A stretch of 26,854 nt of DNA from an uncultured Acidaminococcus sp. (GTDB lineage Bacteria; Bacillota_C; Negativicutes; Acidaminococcales; Acidaminococcaceae): contig OMUE01000157.1 of the NCBI GenBank assembly GCA_900314165.1, positions 1 to 26,854 on the forward strand. Reading direction: 5' to 3'. Of the stretch, positions 1 through 8,253 are shown one piece after another. Made by a program: the position numbers and the translations under genes. Position 1 is the first letter of the stretch. The number at the start of each line of letters is the position of its first letter. The notes under the pieces are model-generated. The model was not told where the DNA came from, made no database searches, and worked only from the letters and a program-made list of their open reading frames with translations.

Positions 1-56
1 AAATTGGGGTGTCTTTTTGCGTTTTAATTTCGGTCGAAGAGTATTTTCATAGTAAG

Positions 57-180
57 AGTAAAGAGCGAAGAGGCTGCTGCGCAGGGCAAGGTAGAAACAA
101 AAAGCGAAAAGCGAAAAGAGGTGCGCTGCACTGCCCCCTCGCCATCTGACGATGGCCCTCTCCCCCTACGGGGGCGACAG
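57..180. repeat. Hairpin-rich intergenic repeat, copy 1
   Basis: A purine-rich stretch of GCGAAAA/GCGAAGA units (57-120) is followed by a GC-rich part (121-179) that recurs almost unchanged at 17967-18029. The GC-rich part holds two adjacent hairpins: GCCATC-TGAC-GATGGC (141-156) and CCCCC-TAC-GGGGG (162-174). The first has a different sequence but intact pairing in the other copy. Open frames through this stretch are low-complexity and have no ribosome binding site, so I do not call a gene. Bases 1-56 show nothing recognisable. Confidence 0.75.
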
Positions 181-200
181 GCGCGCTGCGCATGGAACAA

Positions 201-238
201 AACAAGCCTGTGGAATCATGGCATTCCACAGGCTTGTT
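201..238 (-). terminator. Intrinsic terminator after flavodoxin
   Basis: A perfect 16-bp stem, AACAAGCCTGTGGAAT (201-216) with its complement at 223-238, closes a 6-base loop. Read on the minus strand it lies about 60 bases past the flavodoxin stop codon and is followed by CTTGTTTTGTTCC. It also has TTTTT on the plus side, so it may act in both directions. Confidence 0.85.
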
Positions 239-298
239 TTTCGTTGGGGTGAACTTGAAAGGTTTTCTCTTAGAAAAGAGGAGGTTGAACTGAATCTT

Positions 299-721
299 TT
301 AGGCGATGGCTTCGCCCAGGGCTTTGCATTGAGCCAGACCGTCATCATCGGGTGCGCCGTTCACGATGACAGGGTCGGCAGCCAGGCTGACGCCTTCTGC
401 TTCGCAGTCGGCTTTCCAGTTGTCCATCCATTCGCCGCTGCCCCAGCCGTAGGAGCCGAACAGGACGATCTTTTTGCCGGACAGTTTGCCTTTTACATCA
501 TCGAACATAGGTTGGAATTCCATTTCTTCCAGCACTTCGGAACCCATAGCAGGGCAGCCGAAAGCGATAGCATCATAGTCATCTACCTTGTCAGCGGAGA
601 AATCAGAAGCGGTCAGCACATCTACATCTGCGCCTTTGCCTTTTGCACCGTCGGCTACGGCATTGGCCATAGCTTCCGTGTTGCCGGTACCACTCCAATA
701 TACAACTGCGATTTTGCTCAT
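299..721 (-). CDS. Flavodoxin
   Basis: A 140-residue short-chain flavodoxin, a soluble FMN-binding electron carrier that replaces ferredoxin, typically when iron is scarce. The FMN phosphate loop SGTGNTE is at residues 10-16, and the GCPAMGSE and GSYGWGSGEWMD segments that wrap the isoalloxazine ring follow. The protein closely resembles the classical Megasphaera elsdenii flavodoxin as I recall it, and its length is normal. The ATG is preceded by AAAGGATG at a good distance. A small GCCGGA-TTT-TCCGGC hairpin (737-751) sits just upstream of that site. The gene lies 72 bases downstream of the DUF3793 gene on the same strand and is probably cotranscribed with it, ending at the terminator at 201-238. 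Confidence 0.95.
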   Translation of the reverse strand: MSKIAVVYWSGTGNTEAMANAVADGAKGKGADVDVLTASDFSADKVDDYDAIAFGCPAMGSEVLEEMEFQPMFDDVKGKLSGKKIVLFGSYGWGSGEWMDNWKADCEAEGVSLAADPVIVNGAPDDDGLAQCKALGEAIA

Positions 722-793
722 TTGAACATCCTTTCTGCCGGATTTTCCGGCAAGACACTATATAAGACGGAATAAATCCGAACTTATCAATCC

Positions 794-1366
794 TTACGCC
801 GCCTGGGCCACGGCTAATTTGCTGATGGGCGTACCGGCGCAGTAACAGCGCCAGTAGACCATGGTGCATTTCTTGCACTTGGCAAAGTAACAGGCTGCTT
901 TTTCTTTATTCCCATAGGCCTTCCAGCAGCCGGAGCAGACCCCTTTATCTTTGGGACAAGCCATATACGCCTGCACATCTTCTAAAGGATAATCGAGCAG
1001 GATGCCGATTTCGTGGGGGAAGGAGCCGCCACGGGCCAGGCGAAGGGACATTTCTTCAAAAATTTCCTGGCCAGTAGAGCCCTTGTAGCCCTGGCGTTTC
1101 AGGAAGGAACTGCTTTCCTTATCCTTTAGAATCCGGGCAAGCTGGTGTGGACGGAATACATATAGGAGGCAGCTGCGCCGGACTATGTCATAGCTGAGAA
1201 ATTCTATGTGGATTCCCTTGGGCTGCAGGTGCTGACGGATACCGACTACTAAAGCGACGGGATCTTCTCCTGCCAGAAAATTGTAGCGAAACAGGCTGGC
1301 TGCCTTTAACCCGGCCAGTGTAGGAGCACATTGCCGTACCAGCTCCAGTTCCAGGGTAATCGTCAT
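794..1366 (-). CDS. DUF3793 family protein
   Basis: A 190-residue protein matching the DUF3793 pattern: an N-terminal helical region, a central PHEIGILLDYPLEDVQAY-like segment, and a C-terminal CWKAYGNKEKA...C..CKKC..VYWRC part. The function of the family is not established. In anaerobic Firmicutes these genes often sit beside flavodoxin or iron-transport genes, as here. The C-terminus is cysteine-rich (nine cysteines in about 45 residues, including CSGC and CKKC), which could bind metal; this is inference. I chose the ATG at 1366 because GGAGG lies just upstream; a TTG four codons earlier overlaps that GGAGG and is unlikely. The gene is first in a two-gene unit read from the promoter at 1470-1498. 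Confidence 0.85.
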   Translation of the reverse strand: MTITLELELVRQCAPTLAGLKAASLFRYNFLAGEDPVALVVGIRQHLQPKGIHIEFLSYDIVRRSCLLYVFRPHQLARILKDKESSSFLKRQGYKGSTGQEIFEEMSLRLARGGSFPHEIGILLDYPLEDVQAYMACPKDKGVCSGCWKAYGNKEKAACYFAKCKKCTMVYWRCYCAGTPISKLAVAQAA

Positions 1367-1440
1367 GATAGCCTCCAAAATTAGTAATAACTAACTAAAA
1401 TATAAACAAATATGAAAAAACAATAAAGAAAATCATGAAT

Positions 1441-1464
1441 TGTAGTTAGCTTAAACTAACTACA
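1441..1464. promoter_or_regulatory. Palindromic operator over the DUF3793/flavodoxin start site
   Basis: A perfect inverted repeat, TGTAGTTAG-CTTAAA-CTAACTACA, begins six bases after the -10 box of the minus-strand promoter and so covers the expected transcription start. A second, shorter inverted repeat, TTAGT-AATA-ACTAA, is at 1381-1394. The TTAG/CTAA arms resemble DtxR/MntR-type iron or manganese repressor sites, which would suit a flavodoxin gene. The regulator is inferred and is not encoded in this window. Confidence 0.65.
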
Positions 1465-1469
1465 AACGA

Positions 1470-1498
1470 AGTATAGCAAATTTTATTTCCAATTGCAA
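1470..1498 (-). promoter_or_regulatory. Promoter of the DUF3793-flavodoxin unit
   Basis: On the minus strand TTGCAA (1498-1493) is separated by exactly 17 bases from TATACT (1475-1470), a good housekeeping-type promoter. The operator at 1441-1464 follows directly. Confidence 0.75.
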
Positions 1499-1549
1499 CC
1501 TGTTTTTTTAATAAGCTGCAACAAAAATAGGAGAGAGGAAAATAGACCG

Positions 1550-1578
1550 TTGAAAGTATTCTGGATATGGGGTATAAT
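1550..1578 (+). promoter_or_regulatory. Promoter of the efflux operon
   Basis: TTGAAA (1550-1555), a 17-base spacer and a perfect TATAAT (1573-1578). This lies 64 bases before the first start codon of the efflux operon, and the repressor-type site at 1589-1612 begins 10 bases after the -10 box. Confidence 0.8.
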
Positions 1579-1588
1579 TTACCATATA

Positions 1589-1612
1589 ATTAATCCTACA
1601 ATTAATTAATCG
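1589..1612. promoter_or_regulatory. Operator shared with the second permease operon
   Basis: Read on the minus strand, this 24-bp site is CGATTAATTAAT, then TGTAG, then GATTAAT minus its overlap. It matches the plus-strand site at 8292-8315 at 21 of 24 positions, with all three differences in the central five bases. Its position between the -10 box and the gene suggests a repressor site. E. coli ybhGFSR is controlled by the TetR-family repressor CecR, so a TetR-type regulator is a reasonable guess. Confidence 0.6.
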
Positions 1613-1642
1613 ATAACATGCTATTGAAATGGAGTGATCCCT

Positions 1643-3175
1643 ATGCGGTGGTGGAAACCTTTAGCTTTTGGCCTGTCCCTGGCCCTTTTGCCAGGCTGGG
1701 CAGCCTCCACAGAAGCAGCTAAGAAATCAAACCTTCAGCAGCTAAAACCTATGCCTGCCTGGACGGAGCTGGCGAAAAAAGGACCAGCCGGCCAGGAACA
1801 AGGAGCACAGGCTTCTGCTATGAACCAGGAAACTTTGTCCGTCTGGTGGGAAACCTTTCATGATCCTCAACTGAACCAGTTAATTGATAAGACCTTGCAG
1901 AACAACCGGAATCTGCAGGCCGCCCAGGCAAGGGTGGAGCAGGCCAGAGCCCAGCTAGGCATCAGCAAAGGGGAAATGCTGCCCTGGCTGAATGCCGGCG
2001 GCGCCTGGGTCAGGGGCCAGATTCCCGACTCTGCAGCAGAACCGCTGACGGAGATGAGCCCTATCCCTAATATGCCTTTGCGCTCCCCGAAACTGAACGA
2101 CCAGGCGGCCGGTCTGGGTATCGACGCTTCCTGGGAAATCGACTTCTTCGGACGATTGAAAGAAGGCAAGCGGGCGGCGGCCCACAATCTGGCAGCCCAG
2201 CAGGGAGCCTTGTACAGCACCTGGGTCACCCTTAGTGCGGAAACAGCCTTAAACTATATTTCTCTGCGAACCCTCCAGCAGGATCTGGCCATTGTCCAGC
2301 GCCATAGCGAGCTGGAAGGGGAAAAGGCGGAGCTGTTGGAGGATAACTATCAGGCAGGCCTGGCTAGTGCCTACCCTGTGGAAGCCATGAAAACCCAGCA
2401 GCAGAGTACCCAGGCAGAGATTCCTGCGTTGCAGCAATCCATCCAGGAAACTCTCACACGGCTTACGATCCTGACGGGCTCGGAGCCGGGACAGCTCAGC
2501 GACCTGCTGGAACCGGCGCCTCTGCCCAAGGTGGATGCTGCGCTGTACAATGCCATCCCGGCGGACAAACTGCGTCAGCGGCCGGATATCTATGCGGCCG
2601 AACAAAAAGTTCTGGCTCAGGCGGCCAAGACGAAGCAGGCCAAAGCAGAATTGAAACCTCGTTTCACCCTGGAAGGGTTCCTGGGACTCATTACCTTTGG
2701 CGGCGCCAATCTGTTTTCCTCCAAGGCCCATAGCTTTGCCATCGCACCTACCATGACCATGCCCCTGTTCCACGGCGGCGTGCTGCGGCAGAACGTGAAA
2801 CTGCAGGATGCCCGGACGAAGCAGTATCAGGCAGAATATGAAAATACGGTGCTGAAAGCAGCCGGAGAAGTCCAGGATGCCATGACCAGCATTGCCCAGG
2901 AAAGAGAACGGAAAGAAAACCTCACAGCCGGTCGGGAAAGTGCCCAACAGGCTTTTGACCTGGCAGAAAACCGGTATCAGGCAGGGCTTAGCGATTACCA
3001 ACCTGTGTTGGACAGCGAACGGACCCTGCTGAACCTGAAGCGGCAGGAGAACCGCAGCCAGGGCCAGGAACTGGCGGATATGATCCATCTGTTCAAGTCT
3101 CTGGGCGGCGGCTGGCAGCCACTGGAAGACGCACAGCTAAGTGAAGTTGCAAACGCAGGGGGGAAGGAAAAATGA
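1643..3175 (+). CDS. TolC-like outer-membrane efflux channel
   Basis: A 510-residue outer-membrane factor (OEP family), the channel through which a tripartite pump exports its substrate across the outer membrane. The first 22 or so residues form a signal peptide ending in GWAAS. There is no lipobox cysteine, unlike NodT-type lipoproteins. Two OEP repeats follow: one containing QARVEQARAQLGISKGEMLP and, past residue 330, one ending in the QEN-rich helices near residue 470. The motif LRQRPDI near residue 310 is typical. The ATG at 1643 has GGAG eight bases upstream; a GTG three codons earlier would overlap that site. The stop overlaps the adaptor start (ATGA). A TolC homologue in a Firmicute-like genome indicates a diderm envelope. 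Confidence 0.93.
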   Translation: MRWWKPLAFGLSLALLPGWAASTEAAKKSNLQQLKPMPAWTELAKKGPAGQEQGAQASAMNQETLSVWWETFHDPQLNQLIDKTLQNNRNLQAAQARVEQARAQLGISKGEMLPWLNAGGAWVRGQIPDSAAEPLTEMSPIPNMPLRSPKLNDQAAGLGIDASWEIDFFGRLKEGKRAAAHNLAAQQGALYSTWVTLSAETALNYISLRTLQQDLAIVQRHSELEGEKAELLEDNYQAGLASAYPVEAMKTQQQSTQAEIPALQQSIQETLTRLTILTGSEPGQLSDLLEPAPLPKVDAALYNAIPADKLRQRPDIYAAEQKVLAQAAKTKQAKAELKPRFTLEGFLGLITFGGANLFSSKAHSFAIAPTMTMPLFHGGVLRQNVKLQDARTKQYQAEYENTVLKAAGEVQDAMTSIAQERERKENLTAGRESAQQAFDLAENRYQAGLSDYQPVLDSERTLLNLKRQENRSQGQELADMIHLFKSLGGGWQPLEDAQLSEVANAGGKEK

Positions 3176-4218
3176 TAAAGGAATTTTGGCAGAAATTGTG
3201 TGCAGATAAAAAGAAGATGGCAGCTTTTGTAGCAGCGGTTGTGGTTGTTGCAGGCTTGGGCGGCTATGGTTATGAAAGCTATAAGACGAAGAAAGCTGCT
3301 GGCTCCCTGACTTTATATGGCAATATGGATGTGCGGGAAGTGGCTTTGGCTTTCCGGCAAAGCGACCGGATTGCAGAAGAGCTGGTGGAAGAAGGGGATA
3401 AGGTCAAAAAGGACCAGGTTCTGGCCAGACTGGAAACCGATGAACTGAAAATCAAACTGGGCAAACTGGAAGCTCAGATTGCGGCCCAGCAGGGTGTGGT
3501 GGATAAGCTCCATAACGGTACCCGTGCAGAAGACATTGCCGAAGCAAAAGCCAAGGCTGATGAAGCAGCTTCCCAGGCAGACCTGGCCAGACAGGACTTA
3601 GCCAGAGTGCAGCGTGCCTTTGGCAGCTCCGGCGGTAAATCCGTCAGCAAGCAGGACTTGGATAACGCCCAGGCTAAGGTAGAAGTCACGGCAGCGAAAG
3701 CGGAAGCGGCCAACCAGGCTTACGACAAGGCCGTCACCGGTCCCCGGGAAGAAGATGTGAGAAGCGGGGAACAGCAGCTGAAAGCCTTGGAAGAAGATAA
3801 GAAACATTTGGAATATCTGCTGAGCCAGTCCGAACTGAAGGCTCCTAACGACGGGGTTATCCGTTCCCGGCTGTTGGAAGTCGGGGATATGGCCTCTCCC
3901 CAAAAACCCGTGTTCAAAATGTCCCTGAATACGAAGAAATGGGCTCGCGTTTATGTAAACGAAAAAGATCTGGGCCGGATTTATGAGGGCATGAAAGCTA
4001 AAATCTATACGGACAGCCATCCTGACAAGCCTGTTGAAGGCCAGATCGGGTACATTTCTTCTACGGCAGAATTTACCCCTAAAACGGTACAGACCACGGA
4101 TCTGCGTACCTCCCTGCTGTATGAGGTCCGGGTGTATGTGACCGACGCAGACAATGTGCTGCGCATGGGTATGCCCGTCACCGTGAAGATTGATACCACG
4201 GAGAAGAACCATGACTGA
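3172..4218 (+). CDS. HlyD-family periplasmic adaptor protein
   Basis: A 348-residue membrane fusion protein that links the inner-membrane ABC transporter to the outer-membrane channel. A positively charged N-terminus is followed by one membrane anchor (about residues 16-33). A split lipoyl-like domain comes next (EELVEEGDKVKKDQVLARL near residue 65 and the returning strand ELKAPNDGVIRSRLLEVGD near residue 222). Between them is an alanine-, glutamate- and lysine-rich coiled-coil hairpin (about 90-215), then a beta-barrel domain. It resembles YbhG of E. coli. The start overlaps the channel stop by four bases, and the end overlaps the ATPase start by eight bases, indicating translational coupling. 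Confidence 0.92.
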   Translation: MIKEFWQKLCADKKKMAAFVAAVVVVAGLGGYGYESYKTKKAAGSLTLYGNMDVREVALAFRQSDRIAEELVEEGDKVKKDQVLARLETDELKIKLGKLEAQIAAQQGVVDKLHNGTRAEDIAEAKAKADEAASQADLARQDLARVQRAFGSSGGKSVSKQDLDNAQAKVEVTAAKAEAANQAYDKAVTGPREEDVRSGEQQLKALEEDKKHLEYLLSQSELKAPNDGVIRSRLLEVGDMASPQKPVFKMSLNTKKWARVYVNEKDLGRIYEGMKAKIYTDSHPDKPVEGQIGYISSTAEFTPKTVQTTDLRTSLLYEVRVYVTDADNVLRMGMPVTVKIDTTEKNHD

Positions 4219-5956
4219 GTGGGTGGTCCAGGCTGAAAAGCTGGACAAACTCTTTGACGATAAGCAGGGAAAGGTACATGCGCTACAGGCCATAGACTTC
4301 TGTGCGGAAAAAGGCAAAATGACGGCCCTCATCGGTCCGGATGGGGCGGGTAAGACTACGACCATGCGGCTTATCTGCGGCCTTATGGATCCTACAGGCG
4401 GCAGCCTGAAGGTTCTGGGCCTGGATTCTGTAAAGGGAGCCGAAGAAATCCAGTCCCGGATCAGCTACATGCCGCAAAAATTCGGCCTGTATGAAGACTT
4501 GACGATTCAGGAAAATATGGACTTGTATGCGGACCTGCATGGGATTCCCCAGGCAACCCGCAAAGCAAGATTCGCAAAACTCTTGGAAATGACCGGGTTG
4601 GCTGCTTTTACAGGGCGGTTGGCTGGGAAATTATCCGGCGGTATGAAGCAGAAGCTGGGCCTAGCCTGCACTTTGGTCCGTTCTCCGGATCTGTTGATTC
4701 TGGATGAACCTACCGTAGGCGTGGACCCTCTCAGCCGGGATGAGCTGTGGGTCATCATCAAGCAGATGGTCCGGGAAGAAAATCTTAGCGTCATCGTGTG
4801 CACAGCCTACATGAATGAAGCGGCCATGTGCGACCAGGTGTACGTACTGAACCTGGGCAAGATGCTGTTCCATGGGACACCTCAGGAACTGAGCAATGTG
4901 GCGGCAGGTAAATGTTTTGAAGTAGATCCTCCGGATACGCTGCCTTACCGGTTCCTTCAGGGAGCCTTGCTGGATGACAAGGAACAGATTATAGACGCCG
5001 TACCGGAAAGCGGAACGGTACGCTATATTGTCAGGACTCCGGGTGAGCCTGTGCCAGCTCTGACCCGCTGGAATCTGACGCCCCATGAAGTGGCACCCCG
5101 CCTGGAAGATGGCTTTATGATCCTGCTTCACCAGGCGGCTGGCCAGGAAAATGCCAATATTGCCCTGGCTCCTTTGGAAACTGTGCCCCCTAAAGCTTCT
5201 GATAATGAAGTGAGTATCGAGGTGAAAGACCTGGTGAAGAAGTTCGGCGACTTTACTGCTGTGTCCCATACGTCCTTCCAGGTCCATAAAGGGGAAGTGT
5301 TCGGCCTGCTGGGGCCTAATGGTGCCGGCAAGACCACCACGTTCCGCATGCTCTGCGGCCTGATTCCGGCAACGGGCGGCAAGCTCAGCGTGGCCGGGGA
5401 AAACCTGCGGACGGCTCGGACAGAAGCACGTGCGAAGATCGGATACGTGTCTCAGAAATTCGCTCTATACACGAAACTCAGCGTCCAGGAAAACCTGGAA
5501 TTCTACGGGGGCATGTACGGCCTGCCTAAGAAAAAACTGCAGGAACGGATTAAGACCGTTTTAAAAGAGTTTCAACTGAACGGTACCGAAAACCATAATG
5601 CCGGAGATCTGCCCGGAGGCTATAAACAGCGCTTGTCCATGGCCTGTGCCTTACTGCAGGAACCGGAAATCCTGTTTTTGGACGAACCTACCAGCGGTAT
5701 CGATCCACTGGCCCGGCGTATGTTCTGGCGGGAGATTACGGACCTGTCCTGCAAAGGCACGACGATCATCATTACGACTCACTTTATGGAGGAGTCGGAA
5801 TACTGTGATCGGATCATGATCCAGGACCATGGGAAGATGCTGATTATCGGCTCCACGGACGAAATCCGGGAAAAGCTGCATAAACCAGGAGCCAATATGG
5901 ATAGTATGTTTATCGATATTGTGAACCAGGCCCGTGCTAAAGAGGAGGCGTCCTGA
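4211..5956 (+). CDS. Double ABC transporter ATPase (YbhF-like)
   Basis: A 581-residue fusion of two ABC ATPase domains that should energise the ABC-2 permeases downstream. Domain 1 has Walker A GPDGAGKTT (42-50), signature LSGGMKQK (141-148) and Walker B LLILDEP (161-167). Domain 2 has Walker A GPNGAGKTT (368-376), signature LPGGYKQR (467-474), Walker B ILFLDEP (487-493) and a switch histidine in TTHFMEE (H524). Domain 1 has alanine where the switch histidine belongs (TAYMNEA), and the domain 2 signature has proline for serine; both changes fall in the same composite ATP site. A linker of about 100 residues separates the domains. The ATG at 4211 is preceded by GGAG at seven bases. A TTG seven codons upstream lies further inside the adaptor gene and lacks such a site. 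Confidence 0.93.
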   Translation: MTEWVVQAEKLDKLFDDKQGKVHALQAIDFCAEKGKMTALIGPDGAGKTTTMRLICGLMDPTGGSLKVLGLDSVKGAEEIQSRISYMPQKFGLYEDLTIQENMDLYADLHGIPQATRKARFAKLLEMTGLAAFTGRLAGKLSGGMKQKLGLACTLVRSPDLLILDEPTVGVDPLSRDELWVIIKQMVREENLSVIVCTAYMNEAAMCDQVYVLNLGKMLFHGTPQELSNVAAGKCFEVDPPDTLPYRFLQGALLDDKEQIIDAVPESGTVRYIVRTPGEPVPALTRWNLTPHEVAPRLEDGFMILLHQAAGQENANIALAPLETVPPKASDNEVSIEVKDLVKKFGDFTAVSHTSFQVHKGEVFGLLGPNGAGKTTTFRMLCGLIPATGGKLSVAGENLRTARTEARAKIGYVSQKFALYTKLSVQENLEFYGGMYGLPKKKLQERIKTVLKEFQLNGTENHNAGDLPGGYKQRLSMACALLQEPEILFLDEPTSGIDPLARRMFWREITDLSCKGTTIIITTHFMEESEYCDRIMIQDHGKMLIIGSTDEIREKLHKPGANMDSMFIDIVNQARAKEEAS

Positions 5957-7065
5957 TGAAAGATTTTATCCGGCGCCTGACGGCGCTGACCCATAAGGAA
6001 TTTTTGGAATTGATCCGCGACCGCAGCAGCCTGATTATGGGGATTTTGATGCCCATCATGCTGGTGTTTATCAATGGTTACGGGGTGTCTTTGGATGTGT
6101 ACCATTCCCGGGTGACTGTGGTCATGGAGGATATGTCCCCTACGGCTCACGACGTGGTGAGCTTCCTGGATGGTTCTGAGTATTTTGATCCGGTGTACGT
6201 GACCAGTATGAAGGAGGCCATGGACCGGATGGACAAGCGGCAGACGGAAGCTATCCTGCGGGTACCGCCCAATTTTTCCTCCAATCTCTACCAGGGAAAT
6301 AGCCATTTGCAGCTGCTGCTGTCAGGTATTGATACGACAACCGCTATGACAGTCCAAGGGTATGTAGAGGCCGGCCTTGCTGCCTGGGAAGCAAGACAAT
6401 TGAATACACGGGGCATAGGTACTGTGACCGTGGACAGCAGAATCTGGTACAACGATGCTAACTCCAGTACCTGGTACTTTATGCCAGGGCTCATCATGCT
6501 GACTATAACTATTATTGGGGTCTTACTGACCGCTATCGTCATGGCCCGAGAGTACGAAAGAGGTACATTTGAGTCGTTATTTGTGACACCAGTGCGGCCT
6601 ATGGAATTGATCCTTTCCAAAATCATTCCCTATTTTTGTATCGCCTGCGTCGGGGTGGTTATCTGCTTCTTTCTTTCAAGATATCTCTTCAATGTGCCTG
6701 TCCATGGCTCCATCATGGCCATCGTTATCCTGTCCGTCATCTATCTATTTGCGGCTTTGGGTGCCGGACTCATTATTTCCGTTTACACGAAGAGTCAGTT
6801 TCTGGCCTGCCAGACCGGCCTGACTATCACCATGATGCCCTGCCTAATGCTGTCCGGTTATATCTTTGATCTGCGGACTACGCCGGAAGTTGTGCAATGG
6901 GTGGGGCAGCTTCTACCCTTCAGTCATTATCTGACCTGCCTGAAGTCCCTGTTCTTGGCCGGAAATATCTGGAATATTACAGTACCCAACGGGGCTTTGT
7001 TAAGCCTTTACGCTTTAGGCTTTGTGGGCATTGCTTTTTCTATTACGAAGAAGAAGGTGGGCTGA
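5956..7065 (+). CDS. ABC-2 type permease, first pair, subunit A
   Basis: A 369-residue inner-membrane permease of the YbhS/YhhJ type. One membrane helix (about 27-46) is followed by an extracytoplasmic domain of about 125 residues, then five or so helices from residue 173 on. The ABC-2 motif AREYERGTFESLFVTPV lies between helices 2 and 3. It should form a heterodimer with the next gene product and work with the ATPase upstream. GAGGAGG precedes the start, and the ATG shares one base with the ATPase stop codon. The protein aligns without gaps to the product of 8332-9441 over its whole length, with more than half the residues identical by eye. Confidence 0.92.
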   Translation: MKDFIRRLTALTHKEFLELIRDRSSLIMGILMPIMLVFINGYGVSLDVYHSRVTVVMEDMSPTAHDVVSFLDGSEYFDPVYVTSMKEAMDRMDKRQTEAILRVPPNFSSNLYQGNSHLQLLLSGIDTTTAMTVQGYVEAGLAAWEARQLNTRGIGTVTVDSRIWYNDANSSTWYFMPGLIMLTITIIGVLLTAIVMAREYERGTFESLFVTPVRPMELILSKIIPYFCIACVGVVICFFLSRYLFNVPVHGSIMAIVILSVIYLFAALGAGLIISVYTKSQFLACQTGLTITMMPCLMLSGYIFDLRTTPEVVQWVGQLLPFSHYLTCLKSLFLAGNIWNITVPNGALLSLYALGFVGIAFSITKKKVG

Positions 7066-8189
7066 TGGATCTGAAAAAATGGAAAGAAATCTTTGTGCGA
7101 CAGGTCGTGCACATGTGCAAGAAGGAAATGCTGAGCACCTTCAAAGATCCCCGCTTTAAAAAAGTGCTGCTCATTCCGCCTATCCTCATGGGCTTCCTGT
7201 TCGGCTATGCGGCCAATTTCAACGTAGAGAACATCACGTACGCCGTGCTGGATAAGAGCCATTCTAAGGCCTCCGTGTCCTTGGTGGCCCATCTGGACGG
7301 GACGGATTTTTACCATAGAGTAGCTACCCTGCAAAATGAAAGCGAGATTGCGGATCCTGTCAACCGGGAAAAAGCCATGCTGGTTATGGTGATTCCGAAG
7401 GACTTTGTGGGTCGGTTGGAGAGGGGCGAAAATTCTCCTGTCCAACTTATTACAGACGGGCGGTATACGATGACGTCCAGCCTGGCTACGGCTTATACCA
7501 GCCGGGTTATCAGCAGGTGGATGCTGGAACAGTCGGGACAGGAAGCTCCCTTATCTCTGGAGGTACGGACCTGGTTTAACCCCAACCAGCTGACCCGCTG
7601 GTTCTTCAGTCCCGGTATCTTGGGCATCATGTGCTTTATCCAGGTAGTATTGCTGGCCGGCCTGTCCGTAGCCCGGGAACGGGAAGAGGGGACCTTCGAG
7701 CAGCTGCTGGTGACGCCGTCTCCCCCTGTGGTCATCCTTATCGGCAAAGCCTTTGCTCCTGTAGTGGTAGGCTTCATCGAAGGAACCATCCTGCTGCTCA
7801 TCGGCACGCTGTGGTTCCAGGTACCCTTTACGGGCAGCTTGCTGGCCCTGTATTTCACCATGCTGTTGTTCTTTATCGCTTCCGCCGGCGTAGGCCTGGC
7901 CATTTCCGCCAATTGCCAGAACATGCAGCAGGTACAGGTGTATACGTCCCTGTATTTGGTGCCTAACGGGGTACTGTCGGGCATGTTTACGCCTATCCGG
8001 AATATGCCGGAAGCGCTACAGCTTATTACCTATATCAATCCACTGCGGTTTGCCCTGGACGCCATGCGGCGGATCTATTTTCAGGGAGCTACGTTCTGGT
8101 CCCAGGGTTACAATTTCCTGCCCCTGCTGATCATTGCCTTGCTGACCCTGTCCTTTGCCGGCTATCAGTTTCGGCATAATTTGAATTAA
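7065..8189 (+). CDS. ABC-2 type permease, first pair, subunit B
   Basis: A 374-residue partner permease of the YbhR type. An N-terminal cytoplasmic helix is followed by a membrane segment near residues 40-58, an extracytoplasmic domain, and a C-terminal block of about five helices. The motif REREEGTFEQLLVTPSPP identifies the family. The frame stays open far upstream, into the previous gene, but the ATG at 7065 is preferred because AAGAAGGTGG precedes it and it shares a base with the preceding stop codon. It is a close paralogue of the product of 9442-10557. It ends the first efflux operon and is followed at once by a strong hairpin. Confidence 0.92.
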   Translation: MDLKKWKEIFVRQVVHMCKKEMLSTFKDPRFKKVLLIPPILMGFLFGYAANFNVENITYAVLDKSHSKASVSLVAHLDGTDFYHRVATLQNESEIADPVNREKAMLVMVIPKDFVGRLERGENSPVQLITDGRYTMTSSLATAYTSRVISRWMLEQSGQEAPLSLEVRTWFNPNQLTRWFFSPGILGIMCFIQVVLLAGLSVAREREEGTFEQLLVTPSPPVVILIGKAFAPVVVGFIEGTILLLIGTLWFQVPFTGSLLALYFTMLLFFIASAGVGLAISANCQNMQQVQVYTSLYLVPNGVLSGMFTPIRNMPEALQLITYINPLRFALDAMRRIYFQGATFWSQGYNFLPLLIIALLTLSFAGYQFRHNLN

Positions 8190-8194
8190 AGATT

Positions 8195-8250
8195 GACTGT
8201 AAAAAAGAAGGAGTTGTGAAATCACAGCTCCTTCTTTTTTACAGTCTTTT
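8195..8250 (+). terminator. Long-stem terminator after the first efflux operon
   Basis: The arm GACTGTAAAAAAGAAGGAG (8195-8213) pairs with 8228-8246, and inside it TTGTGA pairs with TCACAG (one G-T pair) around an AA loop. The whole is a 25-bp stem with a 2-base loop, unusually long for an intrinsic terminator. It starts five bases after the stop codon and is followed by TTTT, so it should separate the two permease operons. Confidence 0.8.
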
Positions 8251-8253
8251 CAT

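Noticed and set aside
1634..1642. GTG start three codons upstream for the outer-membrane channel
   Set aside because: It overlaps the GGAG site that serves the ATG at 1643 and would add residues before a normal signal peptide.
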